Shown: positions 1-5,963, counted from the stretch's first letter. The stretch is DNA of 6,665 nt from Deltaproteobacteria bacterium (GCA_020060215.1 JAGVAP010000035.1:1-6665); one strand, 5' to 3'. Notes: generated by a model not told the origin, from the sequence alone. A program made the numbers and translations.

Positions 1-46
1 CCGCTCGGCCCGATGGCTGGAGCGATGGGCCGCCGAACGGGAGTAA
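1..46 (+). CDS. C-terminal tail of an upstream gene (partial)
   Basis: In the frame starting at base 2, the first bases read RSARWLERWAAERE followed by TAA at 44-46. The stop lies one base before the ATG of the transporter at 48, and the transporter's GGGAG Shine-Dalgarno (39-43) lies inside the last codons. This is the usual layout of translationally coupled genes in an operon. The peptide is charged and could be the last helix of a soluble protein, but 14 residues cannot identify a family. It could also be a chance open frame; only the tight stop/start spacing supports it. Confidence 0.4.
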   Translation, partial: RSARWLERWAAERE

Positions 47-47
47 C

Positions 48-890
48 ATGTCCTTGACCGTCATGTTCGCGGTGTTGTTTGCGGCATTGCTGCACGCGGC
101 GTGGAACGGTTTTGTCAAGTCAGGGAAAGACAAGCTGGTCGAGACCGTCCTCCTTGTGACCGGCGCCGGCGTGGCGGCCGCCGCGATCCTTCCTTTCCTG
201 CCCATGCCGGCGGAGGCGAGCCGCCCCTTCCTGATCGCCTCGGTAGCCATTCACTGTCTCTACTTCTACCTCGTCGCGGCGACCTATCGGACCGGAGAGC
301 TGAGCTTCGCCTATCCGCTTATGCGGGGGTCGGCCCCTTTGATGACGTCCGTCCTCTCCGCTGCGGTGATCGGGGAGCAGATCGGCCGCGGCGGGTGGGC
401 TGCAATCCTGCTCCTGTGCGGGGGGATACTCTGGCTGGCGCAGGACGGATGGAGATCCGCTCCAGGCCACAAGTCCGCCTTGGTCTTCGGACTCCTGAAC
501 GCGGTCGTGATCATGGGGTACACGATCGTGGACGGCCTCGGGGCGCGGGCCTCTCAGAACGCATGGAGCTATGTGCTCTGGATGTTTTTCCTGAACATGT
601 TTCCTCTCCTTGCCGTCGGGTTGATGAGCGATGCCCGGTCGCTCCTGTCCACAACGCTGCGGGGGTGGGTCAAGGGATTGGCCGGCGGCGCCTGCAGTGT
701 CGGCGCATACGGTCTGGCCCTCTGGGCCATGACGCAGGCCCCGATCGCGATGGTGGCGGCCCTCCGGGAGACGTCCGTGCTGTTCGGCACGGCCCTCGGA
801 GCGCTCCTCTTGAAGGAACGGTTCGGCTGCGGCCGCTGGTTCTCCGCGACGCTGATCACGGCAGGGGCCGTGGCGCTGAAGGTCCTGTGA
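48..890 (+). CDS. DMT superfamily (EamA-family) membrane transporter
   Basis: A 280-residue polytopic inner-membrane protein of drug/metabolite transporter type. About ten hydrophobic segments can be picked out (roughly residues 3-20, 33-51, 60-78, 88-108, 113-131, 143-162, 173-192, 208-228, 234-256, 263-280). They form two halves of about 140 residues, as expected for a tandem EamA repeat. Family-like signatures are HAAWNGFVK in helix 1, AYPLMRGSAPL before helix 4, GEQI after it, and the matching ALRETSVLFGTALGALLLKE in the second half. The length is normal for the family. The ATG at 48 has GGGAG four bases upstream. The start lies one base after a probable upstream stop, so it may be co-transcribed. 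DMT proteins export or import many small metabolites, and the substrate cannot be read from the sequence. Confidence 0.88.
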   Translation: MSLTVMFAVLFAALLHAAWNGFVKSGKDKLVETVLLVTGAGVAAAAILPFLPMPAEASRPFLIASVAIHCLYFYLVAATYRTGELSFAYPLMRGSAPLMTSVLSAAVIGEQIGRGGWAAILLLCGGILWLAQDGWRSAPGHKSALVFGLLNAVVIMGYTIVDGLGARASQNAWSYVLWMFFLNMFPLLAVGLMSDARSLLSTTLRGWVKGLAGGACSVGAYGLALWAMTQAPIAMVAALRETSVLFGTALGALLLKERFGCGRWFSATLITAGAVALKVL

Positions 891-992
891 AGCTTTCAAA
901 CGCATTCAATGATCAGCCTGGTCTCTGCAATTCAGGTCCTTGGCCGACCACGCCATGGCCGATCGCTGATCGAACGAATACCATCATAACCC

Positions 993-999
993 AAAGGAG
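993..999 (+). promoter_or_regulatory. Shine-Dalgarno of the lipoprotein gene
   Basis: AAAGGAG lies seven bases before the ATG at 1007. It fixes that start and rejects the long upstream extension of the same frame, which runs through the transporter gene. I see no convincing sigma70 promoter in the 116-bp gap 891-1006. Confidence 0.75.
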
Positions 1000-1006
1000 T
1001 TCAGCC

Positions 1007-1369
1007 ATGCGCAGAACGAGTCTGCTCCTCATCACGGCCGCAGTCCTCTGCCTGGGCGGTTGCATGTCGCGCGAAGCGCGGGTACAACAGCTTCAGTCCA
1101 GTCACCCCCAGTGGGACCCGTCCACGGTGTTGCAGGTGGCGGAAGGGCGGGTCCGGGTCGGGATGACGCAAGAGATGGTCGAAGAGATCCTGGGCAGAAC
1201 GGCCGAAGTGGCCCGCGAAGGCGACCGAGAGGCCTGGACCTATATGACTACCGTAACCGGCTCGTGGGGGGAACTCCGGTACGTGCCCGCCTTTTCGGTC
1301 CACTTCAGGGACGGGAGAGTGGTGGAGACCAGGGGGGATCAGCGTCTTGTCTCGAAGCCGATCCTGTGA
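1007..1369 (+). CDS. Small lipoprotein with a BamE/SmpA-like domain
   Basis: A 120-residue protein. The N-terminus MRRTSLLLITAAVLCLGGC is a classic lipoprotein signal peptide with lipobox LGGC; Cys19 would be lipidated after cleavage by signal peptidase II. Residues 49-79 (VRVGMTQEMVEEILG, then an alternating region ending AWTY) resemble the BamE/SmpA/OmlA fold motif, in which a GMT turn begins a helix ending in LG. The C-terminus (residues 95-112, FSVHFRDGRVVETRG) fits the final strands of that fold. BamE itself is an outer-membrane assembly factor, but many small proteins share the fold without being in the BAM complex, so no gene symbol is given. Met20 at +2 gives no inner-membrane Asp retention signal, so outer-membrane sorting is plausible. 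The gene faces the receiver-domain gene tail to tail across 45 bp. Confidence 0.82.
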   Translation: MRRTSLLLITAAVLCLGGCMSREARVQQLQSSHPQWDPSTVLQVAEGRVRVGMTQEMVEEILGRTAEVAREGDREAWTYMTTVTGSWGELRYVPAFSVHFRDGRVVETRGDQRLVSKPIL

Positions 1370-1376
1370 CAGGATC
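1360..1376. repeat. Perfect 17-bp palindrome over the lipoprotein stop codon
   Basis: GATCCTGTGACAGGATC has two 8-base arms that are exact reverse complements around a single central G. The TGA stop of the lipoprotein (1367-1369) lies at its centre. As RNA it could fold with 6 bp and a 5-base loop. No T-run follows on either strand, so it is not a standard intrinsic terminator. It sits in the convergent junction between two genes. Confidence 0.6.
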
Positions 1377-1414
1377 TCTCGCTTGGAGGCGGCAAATCAC
1401 CGGTGTATACAGCA

Positions 1415-2092
1415 CTAGGAGAGGTATTTCTTGACGAGATCGAGCATGACGCTGATCTTGAAAGGCTTGGCGAGAGTGGGGTAGTTGTATTTTTCCACGT
1501 CCTCGGTGAGTCGCTCCTTCAGCCGCTTGATCCCGAAAAAACCGCTCATATAGATGACCTTGATGTCGGGATGCGTCTTCCTGACCTTTCTCACGAGTTC
1601 CAGACCGTCCATCTCCGGCATCACGACGTCGGTGAAGAGCAGATCGGGCTGGAACTGATGGAAGATCTTGTAGCCCTGGACCCCGTCCACGGCGACCCTT
1701 ACGTCGTATCCCTCCATTCGGAAGACGTCCCGAAAGACTTCCTGGAGACCAAACTCATCTTCCACGATCAGGATCTTCCGCTTTTCGGGCACGGCCTTTC
1801 TTCTTCCTTTGGCATGGCTGGATTCTTCTTCGGTCCCGAGAAGACCGATGATTTCTTCATCCCCCATCTTCCCGATGAGCCCGCTCACCCGATTGAGTCT
1901 CTGCTGGGTCGAGGTAGCCTTCTCCCTGTTTTTCGGATTCAAGTCCGGATGGTAGACTTTACTGAGGAGACGGTGACTCGATTTGAGATAGGAGAGGGCC
2001 GCCTTGTCCCCAAGCTCCCTGAGGATCTCTCGAGCCTTCTCCAGTAGTCCGAGAGAACGGAGGTCTCTTTCCAGATCGTCCTTCCTGACCAT
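1415..2092 (-). CDS. J-domain-like/receiver-domain fusion protein
   Basis: A 225-residue soluble protein with two parts. Residues about 30-75 look like helices II and III of a J domain: YLKSSHRLLSKVYHPDLNP carries the HPD tripeptide at 48-50, which in DnaJ proteins contacts and stimulates Hsp70, followed by a basic stretch and a QQRLNRV helix. After a charged linker (about 76-104), residues 105-225 form a CheY-like receiver domain. It has acidic pocket E111/D112, phospho-acceptor D155 in LLFTDVVMPEMDG, switch Ser183 in YMSGF and conserved Lys209 in AKPF. All catalytic positions are present, so it should accept phosphate from a histidine kinase. There is no C-terminal DNA-binding domain, so output may go through the N-terminal part. 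No kinase lies nearby. The ATG at 2092 follows GAGGAAAGG by six bases. Canonical helix I of the J domain is weak, so the fold assignment is inference from the HPD context. Confidence 0.85.
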   Translation of the reverse strand: MVRKDDLERDLRSLGLLEKAREILRELGDKAALSYLKSSHRLLSKVYHPDLNPKNREKATSTQQRLNRVSGLIGKMGDEEIIGLLGTEEESSHAKGRRKAVPEKRKILIVEDEFGLQEVFRDVFRMEGYDVRVAVDGVQGYKIFHQFQPDLLFTDVVMPEMDGLELVRKVRKTHPDIKVIYMSGFFGIKRLKERLTEDVEKYNYPTLAKPFKISVMLDLVKKYLS

Positions 2093-2098
2093 ACTCGG

Positions 2099-2107
2099 CC
2101 TTTCCTC
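2099..2107 (-). promoter_or_regulatory. Shine-Dalgarno of the J-domain/receiver gene
   Basis: On the minus strand GAGGAAAGG lies six bases upstream of the ATG at 2092-2090, supporting that start. Further upstream, TCTAAT (2118-2113) could serve as a -10 box, but I find no -35 at proper spacing, so I do not call a promoter. Confidence 0.65.
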
Positions 2108-2187
2108 GGTAAATTAGAGCCCCACCTTCCGACCTCCCCGACAACCCGGTTCCCTCGCAATTCGTGGGCAAGACAATCTACCATATT

Positions 2188-2215
2188 CCCCGAACGATTC
2201 AACCTGCATTCGGGG
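2188..2215. repeat. Stem-loop in the gap between DinB and receiver genes
   Basis: CCCCGAA (2188-2194) and TTCGGGG (2209-2215) are perfect 7-base complementary arms around a 14-base loop. It lies in the 231-bp gap 2093-2323, downstream of the synthetase/DinB frame and upstream of the receiver gene, both on the minus strand. No T-tract follows on the minus strand, so it could be a weak or Rho-linked transcript end, mRNA-end protection or a protein site. The rest of this gap shows no gene I can support. Confidence 0.4.
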
Positions 2216-2323
2216 CCAGCAGGACCTCCCGCGGTCTTTTCTTCCGTGAGAGCAAGCTCCTGCTCCAGGGGGGCGGAGGAGCCTGGGTGTACGAAACGGG
2301 AAAGAAGCGGTGGACGCACCGCA

Positions 2324-2914
2324 CTAGCGCCCGGCGCGATAATCGTCGCACGGCTCCTCTTCCTCCGATCCTCTTGCATGCTCGGCGCTCGGTGCACTCG
2401 TGCAGTACGGGAGCTTTTCCGTCCCCCCCGCTCTCTGGAGGGTTTCACGCATATGATCGATATGGAACTGGACATGGAACTCCCCCAGGCCGTGAATCAG
2501 CCCTTCGAGTGTGGGGTATTCCCCCAGGGGCGAGTCTTTGAGCATGGGGACATGGGCCTTGCGATCGAGCTGATCTTCGCTCAAGCCTGCCGCAAAATCG
2601 GCGATGCGGCCATATTCCTTTTCGACTTCGGAGAGGAGTTGGGCGAAGGGCATCCGGGCGCGCTTCTCCGAAAAGAACGGCTTCTCAGGCTCGATGTCGA
2701 CCCTGGGGGTCTCCCGATCCAGAACCGGCTGGAGGATCGGCAGATGCCCCGATGGTTCGGGCCCCCAAAGGTGGGAGAGGATCTCTTTGGGAGACCATCG
2801 TCCTTCCGGCGCTTCGGCGGCTGCAGACTCATCGACCCCCTCGCATACCTTCCGGAGCTCTACCATCTTCCGTCTGATGGACTCCGCCAACTGGTTTCCG
2901 TTGGATGTTGCCAT
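2324..2914 (-). CDS. DinB-like four-helix protein (own start inside the long frame)
   Basis: Read from the ATG at 2914 this is a 196-residue protein of DinB/YfiT-like type. [12 protein letters not shown] (39-50) matches the usual WSxxEIlxHL motif with a candidate metal ligand at His48. [13 protein letters not shown] (145-157) supplies His147, His151 and His154, giving the three-histidine pattern that binds a divalent metal in this superfamily. GGAGG at 2929-2925, ten bases upstream, is a good Shine-Dalgarno. When the frame is read through from the synthetase, this same element is translated as part of DGGKKT, which argues that this was originally a separate gene. Functions in the family vary (thiol transferases, damage-induced proteins, unknowns), and the substrate is not predictable. 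The tail after about residue 163 is polar and probably disordered. Family membership is fairly sure; fused or separate translation is unresolved. Confidence 0.7.
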   Translation of the reverse strand: MATSNGNQLAESIRRKMVELRKVCEGVDESAAAEAPEGRWSPKEILSHLWGPEPSGHLPILQPVLDRETPRVDIEPEKPFFSEKRARMPFAQLLSEVEKEYGRIADFAAGLSEDQLDRKAHVPMLKDSPLGEYPTLEGLIHGLGEFHVQFHIDHMRETLQRAGGTEKLPYCTSAPSAEHARGSEEEEPCDDYRAGR

Positions 2915-4390
2915 GGTCTTCTTGCCTCCGTCATGCGTTTTGGGCAAAAGATAATGCCTCATCCGTCCTCTGCAAAGGAGTCGCAACAGATTCGGCGGCG
3001 TTCCCCTTGGGGGGGCGTAATGACGCCAGAGCGCGGCCAGGGCGCGGGCAGCCGGCTCAGGGGAGGTGAACAGCGGGATGGACGGACCGCAGGCCTCGGA
3101 AAGATCGGTGACCAGCCCGGGGTGCCCTACCACCACCCCCAGGCACGGCTTGTCCGGATACCGGCTTCGGATGGCGGCTATGTCCCCGAACCACGTTTCC
3201 ACGGTGAGTCCGATGCTCCCGAATTTGCGGATCGCCGAGTAGGGGATCACCATGACGGCGATGACCATGTCGATCCCCGGGTCCGCCATGAGCAGGGGGA
3301 GCGTTATGCCGAAGATCCTGGAAGGACCGATGTCCAGCGGATTTCTTACATTCATCCAGTCCGGGGCGATGGCGCGGATCCCATCCACCGTGACCGGCGA
3401 AAGGGGCGGCACAGACAGCCCCGCGGTTACTGCGACATCGGTCGCGAGTGCGCCGAGGCTCCCGCTGGTGGTGATGATCCCAAGCCGGTTGCCTCTGGGC
3501 CGCGGCTGCGTGGAAAAGACGCGCGCAAGGTCGAGGAGGCGGGACAGGTCCCGGGCCCGAATCGCCCCCGTCTGAGCGAAGAGGGCGTTGTACAGAACGT
3601 CTTCTCCGGAGATGCTCCCCGTGTGAGAGGAGGTCGCCTGCTTCCCGGCCCGTGTCCTCCCGCTCTTCAGGACCAGCACGGGTTTTCGGGCGGCCACCTG
3701 TCCGAGTGTAGCCAAGAGACGGCGGCCGTCGGCGGCCCCCTCGAGGTAGAGCATGATCACCTCGGTGGAGGGGTCCTGCCCCAGGTATTCCAATGCATCG
3801 TTTTCATCGACATCCGCGCGGTTCCCGAGGGTGATCGCCTTTGAGATGAAGAGACGGTATTGATGGAGATGGTCCAGCAGGATGTTTCCGAAGACGCCGC
3901 TCTGCGCAATGATGGACAGGGAACCCTCGACCATCGATTCTTCGAGCAGGTCGATGGAGGCGAACCTGTTCCGCGTATTCACGACGCCCACGCAGTTCGG
4001 CCCTATGATCCGCATTCCGTAATGAACGGCAAGGGAGGCGATCTTCTCCTGCAGGGCCCGGCCTCTCTCGCCGGTCTCGGCAAAACCGGCGCTTTCGACG
4101 ATGACGTTCCTGATCCCGCAATCCCCGATCTCTTCCAGGAGGGGGAGGACCGACTCTGCCGGAACAATGACGATCGCCAGGTCCACCGGGTCCGGTACGT
4201 CCCTGACGCTCTTGTACACCTTGAGGTTGTGCATCTCCCCGCCGGCAGGGTTCACGAGAACCATCCGGTCTCCCCATCCCTGGTCCAGCAGGAAGAGGGG
4301 GATGCCGTAGCCGAAGCCCGGAGACCTCCTCGCCCCGAGGACAGCCACCCGTTTCGGTTCGAAGAAACTACTCAGCCAGTGGACCGACAT
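2324..4390 (-). CDS. ADP-forming acyl-CoA synthetase alpha subunit, open in frame into a DinB-like protein
   Basis: A 688-codon open frame. Residues 1 to about 460 are the alpha (CoA-binding and ligase) part of an NDP-forming acyl-CoA synthetase, which interconverts acyl-CoA, ADP and phosphate with acid, CoA and ATP. A Rossmann CoA-binding domain (about 8-135, with RVAVLGA and GPNC at 130-133) is followed by ligase flavodoxin-like domains with AQSG (162-165), SHTG (255-258) and NPLDIG (350-355). His256 corresponds to the phospho-histidine of this family. The ATP-grasp beta domain is absent and must be encoded elsewhere. From about 460 the frame continues through a low-complexity linker into a DinB-like domain starting at Met493 (base 2914). 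The ATG at 4390 is preferred over GTG at 4417 because GGAGGG (4401-4396) precedes it by five bases. The fusion may be a one-base sequence artefact at 3009-3015; see the DinB entry and findings. Confidence 0.8.
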   Translation of the reverse strand: MSVHWLSSFFEPKRVAVLGARRSPGFGYGIPLFLLDQGWGDRMVLVNPAGGEMHNLKVYKSVRDVPDPVDLAIVIVPAESVLPLLEEIGDCGIRNVIVESAGFAETGERGRALQEKIASLAVHYGMRIIGPNCVGVVNTRNRFASIDLLEESMVEGSLSIIAQSGVFGNILLDHLHQYRLFISKAITLGNRADVDENDALEYLGQDPSTEVIMLYLEGAADGRRLLATLGQVAARKPVLVLKSGRTRAGKQATSSHTGSISGEDVLYNALFAQTGAIRARDLSRLLDLARVFSTQPRPRGNRLGIITTSGSLGALATDVAVTAGLSVPPLSPVTVDGIRAIAPDWMNVRNPLDIGPSRIFGITLPLLMADPGIDMVIAVMVIPYSAIRKFGSIGLTVETWFGDIAAIRSRYPDKPCLGVVVGHPGLVTDLSEACGPSIPLFTSPEPAARALAALWRHYAPPRGTPPNLLRLLCRGRMRHYLLPKTHDGGKKTMATSNGNQLAESIRRKMVELRKVCEGVDESAAAEAPEGRWSPKEILSHLWGPEPSGHLPILQPVLDRETPRVDIEPEKPFFSEKRARMPFAQLLSEVEKEYGRIADFAAGLSEDQLDRKAHVPMLKDSPLGEYPTLEGLIHGLGEFHVQFHIDHMRETLQRAGGTEKLPYCTSAPSAEHARGSEEEEPCDDYRAGR
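3009..3015 (-). other. C7 homopolymer that decides synthetase/DinB fusion
   Basis: A run of seven G on the plus strand (C7 in the coding sense) lies near codon 459 of the synthetase, where the alpha subunit would naturally be ending (WRHYAPP). One base fewer moves the frame to a TGA at 2961-2959. One base more moves it to a TGA at 2933-2931, immediately before the DinB Shine-Dalgarno. Only the present length keeps the two domains in one frame. Such runs are frequent sites of sequencing error, replication slippage and phase variation. Confidence 0.65.
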
Positions 4391-4395
4391 CGATG

Positions 4396-4401
4396 CCCTC
4401 C
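4396..4401 (-). promoter_or_regulatory. Shine-Dalgarno of the synthetase gene
   Basis: GGAGGG on the minus strand, five bases before the ATG at 4390. It favours this start over the GTG 27 bases upstream at 4417, which has no purine-rich element in front. Confidence 0.7.
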
Positions 4402-4429
4402 ACGCAAATGCGATCACTTGCGGGAACAG

Positions 4430-4459
4430 CCTTGAACCAAGAACCGGGGTTTGTCAAGG
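4430..4459. promoter_or_regulatory. Dyad with a -35-like box upstream of the synthetase
   Basis: CCTTGA (4430-4435) and TCAAGG (4454-4459) are perfect inverted arms. Inner AACC/GGTT bases extend the symmetry with a small bulge. On the minus strand the right arm overlaps TTGACA (4457-4452), an exact -35 box reading towards the synthetase. No good -10 follows at 16-18 bp (CAAGGC), so a promoter here would need an activator or is absent. It could be an operator for the synthetase gene. Confidence 0.3.
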
Positions 4460-4504
4460 GGTTTAGAAGTTGAGAAAGGGGAATTGGTCTCGCTGCCAAT
4501 GGAT

Positions 4505-4602
4505 GTAGGATGGGTGGAGCGGAGCGAAACCCATCCATTCGGCATTCCAACATGCCAAGAGCCTCAAAGCCGATGGGTTCCGCTCCGCTCCACCCCTCCT
4601 AC
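4505..4602. repeat. 31-bp imperfect inverted repeat (REP/MITE-like dispersed element)
   Basis: Arm 4505-4535 and arm 4572-4602 are reverse complements at 29 of 31 positions, with GTAGGATGGGT...AACCCATC termini. The central 36 bases contain a smaller hairpin (GGCAT 4541-4545 with ATGCC 4552-4556). One arm translates as VGWVERSETH, a peptide familiar from spurious annotations because this palindrome is repeated between genes in many bacterial genomes; that is knowledge, not something visible in this window. It lies between the SnoaL-like gene's end and the synthetase promoter region. It has no coding capacity, no visible target-site duplication and no T-run. Transcribed, it would form a very stable stem that could stabilise or end the SnoaL-like mRNA. 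Confidence 0.75.
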
Positions 4603-4661
4603 CGGGCTCACCGTCCAGACGGGCCGGTGGAGCCGCCATGCAACTCTTCCGTCGTGATCCG

Positions 4662-5078
4662 TCAGAGGGAGCACTCCGGTCCCAGCTGCTTCATCAGCCC
4701 CAGCGTATCCCAGTTCTGCCATTCCTCCGCGATCTTCCCGTCCGAAATGCGGCTTACCGTGATCCCGGTGACGACCGCGTGTTTGCCGGCGGAGGGGCAG
4801 CCGGGGAGGTCGTTTTCCTGGGTACCTCGGGCCGTCCATCGGGTCACCACCTTGTCTCCGTCGGCGAACTGATCATCGATCGTGAGACGATGGTCGGGAA
4901 AGGCATTGAAAAACTTGTCCTGAACCATCTTGAACTCCTCCCGGCCGCCGGAGAAATCAGGGGCCGAAGGGTCGTGAAGCACATAATCGGAAGCGAGATA
5001 CCTGTCGGGGAGGCTCTTATCGTGATGAATGAAATACCCCTCGAAGAACTCGCGAACGATCCTTTTGTTTTTTTCCAT
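4662..5078 (-). CDS. SnoaL-like / ester-cyclase-family protein
   Basis: A 138-residue cytoplasmic protein with the compact NTF2-like cone fold expected of SnoaL-type proteins. The sequence follows the family course: an N-terminal helix (NKRIVREFFEGYF), YVLHDPSAP (32-40), GGREEFKMVQDKFFNAFPDHRLTIDD (44-69), a strand block DKVVTRWTARGTQ (75-87), the GK..VVTGITVSRISDGKIAEEW stretch (99-120), and the closing WDTLGLMKQLG (123-133). SnoaL itself closes polyketide rings, but most bacterial relatives have no known reaction; no polyketide genes lie here, so cyclase activity is not claimed. The start at 5078 has a perfect AGGAGGT six bases upstream. It is divergent from the TetR gene with a 261-bp gap, and could be part of the same regulon. 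Confidence 0.85.
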   Translation of the reverse strand: MEKNKRIVREFFEGYFIHHDKSLPDRYLASDYVLHDPSAPDFSGGREEFKMVQDKFFNAFPDHRLTIDDQFADGDKVVTRWTARGTQENDLPGCPSAGKHAVVTGITVSRISDGKIAEEWQNWDTLGLMKQLGPECSL

Positions 5079-5084
5079 GTGATT

Positions 5085-5091
5085 ACCTCCT
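5085..5091 (-). promoter_or_regulatory. Strong Shine-Dalgarno of the SnoaL-like gene
   Basis: AGGAGGT on the minus strand, six bases before ATG 5078-5076, is a near-perfect match to the 16S anti-SD. It suggests efficient translation and fixes the start against longer minus-strand frames in this area. Confidence 0.8.
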
Positions 5092-5189
5092 GGAAAAGCT
5101 GACCCAAAGAGTAAACACTCCCTTCTCGATCACAAGCGGCCTGCCAGGCGGTTTCTCGATGGAATTTGATAGTAATTCGACGCGAAGGG

Positions 5190-5219
5190 GCATCGAAGCA
5201 GAGGGCTCCCTGCTGATGC
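5190..5219. promoter_or_regulatory. Bulged 12-bp stem-loop in the SnoaL/TetR divergent gap
   Basis: GCATC (5190-5194) pairs with GATGC (5215-5219) and AGCAG (5197-5201) pairs with CTGCT (5210-5214). GG/CC then closes a three-base loop, with GA and A left as bulges. It lies midway between the two divergent starts. It could be a leader structure of the SnoaL-like mRNA if transcription starts above 5219 on the minus strand, or a regulator-binding dyad. I find no good minus-strand promoter to choose between these. Confidence 0.35.
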
Positions 5220-5264
5220 GTTCCACCCGGGGCTTCCCAATCGAGCATCGAGGTTTTGATGCCG

Positions 5265-5293
5265 TTGACACTATTTCAACATTGGAATATAAA
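5265..5293 (+). promoter_or_regulatory. Sigma70-type promoter of the TetR gene
   Basis: An exact TTGACA (5265-5270) is followed after 17 bp by TATAAA (5288-5293), one base off the TATAAT consensus. Transcription would start near 5300, giving a leader of about 40 bases before the ATG at 5340. This is the best promoter in the window, and its local A+T richness stands out from the GC-rich surroundings. Confidence 0.75.
5272..5289. promoter_or_regulatory. Candidate TetR operator between -35 and -10
   Basis: TATTTCAACATTGGAATA is an 18-bp near-palindrome: 8-base half sites with one mismatched pair and a two-base centre. It occupies the spacer of the promoter at 5265-5293 and touches the -10 box. 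A dimer bound here would block RNA polymerase, as expected for autorepression by a TetR-family protein encoded just downstream. The binding itself is inference. Confidence 0.5.
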
Positions 5294-5339
5294 AGGTGAC
5301 GCCGCATTCACATTCCAGCCGTAGACCCCGAGGCCAGCG

Positions 5340-5963
5340 ATGGAAGAGAAGAGACTCCCCAGGCGGGAGAGGGAGAAGCTGAGGCAGCGCCAGGAGATGC
5401 TGGCGGCCGCCCTTGATCTTTTCTCGGAAAAGGGATACCACAGCGTTTCGATGCACGAGATCGCCGGGAGGGCCGAGTTTGCCATCGGCACCCTCTACAA
5501 GTTCTTCAGGAACAAGGGGGATCTTTACAGGGCGCTCATCCTGGAGCAATCCGACCGGTTCCACCATGCGCTCACCAGGGCCATTGAAGAGCCGGATGAC
5601 GAGATCGAGAAACTGAGAAACTATGTCAGGGTCAAAGGCGAGGTCTTCCGCGCCAACGCCCCCATGATCCGCCTCTACTTCGCCGAGACCCGGGGCGCGA
5701 GCTTCCATGTCATGGCGGGTCTTGACCAGGAAATCCGGGAGCGGTACGGCCGCTTCCTTCGAAGCTTCGCCTCTGTCTTCGAAAACGGGATCAGACGGAA
5801 ACGATTCAGGAAGATCGCAGACCCCTTCCATCTGGCCATGGGCCTCGACAGCCTCGTGAACGGTTTCCTCTTCCACTGGCTGGAAGCGCCTGAGCTTCAC
5901 CCGTACCCTGAGGACCCCGACACCATTTTGAACATCCTGCTGAGAGGGCTGGTGGAAAAATGA
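5340..5963 (+). CDS. TetR-family transcriptional repressor, likely of the RND pump
   Basis: A 207-residue DNA-binding protein. After a basic N-terminal arm (RRERE near residues 8-12), residues 17-62 form the typical TetR three-helix head: ILAAAL-type helix 1 (EMLAAALDLFSEKGY), SVSMHEIAGRAEFAIGTLYKFFRNKGDLY containing the helix-turn-helix (about 36-57), and the conserved GTLYKFF...KGDL end. The remaining 145 residues are helical and would bind a ligand and dimerise; their sequence does not reveal the ligand. The length is normal. The ATG at 5340 has GAGG six bases upstream and a strong promoter about 40 bases before that. It lies 199 bp upstream of an efflux adaptor on the same strand, the usual arrangement for a local pump repressor. 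The divergent SnoaL-like gene could also be a target. Confidence 0.92.
   Translation: MEEKRLPRREREKLRQRQEMLAAALDLFSEKGYHSVSMHEIAGRAEFAIGTLYKFFRNKGDLYRALILEQSDRFHHALTRAIEEPDDEIEKLRNYVRVKGEVFRANAPMIRLYFAETRGASFHVMAGLDQEIRERYGRFLRSFASVFENGIRRKRFRKIADPFHLAMGLDSLVNGFLFHWLEAPELHPYPEDPDTILNILLRGLVEK

Noticed and set aside
101..1006. Upstream extension of the lipoprotein frame through the transporter gene
   Set aside because: The lipoprotein signal peptide and Shine-Dalgarno start at 1007; the extension overlaps the transporter in another frame and is Arg/Gly-rich noise.
1403..2047. 214-residue plus-strand open frame
   Set aside because: It is antisense to the J-domain/receiver gene, whose active-site residues are all in place on the minus strand.
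2229..2249. Terminator-like GACC...GGTC followed by TTTTCTT on the plus strand
   Set aside because: The stem has only four pairs and no plus-strand gene ends near it.
2423..2429. Second 7-base homopolymer near the DinB C-terminus as another frameshift site
   Set aside because: Shifting the frame by one base in either direction gives long extensions and no sensible nearby stop, so the frame as given is the most economical.
2246..3844. 532-residue plus-strand open frame
   Set aside because: It is antisense to the synthetase and DinB domains, is rich in Arg/Pro/Gly and matches no family I know; it is a GC-rich shadow frame.
4451..4657. Small plus-strand frame containing VGWVERSETH
   Set aside because: This is the translation of one arm of the inverted repeat, a well-known source of false small genes.
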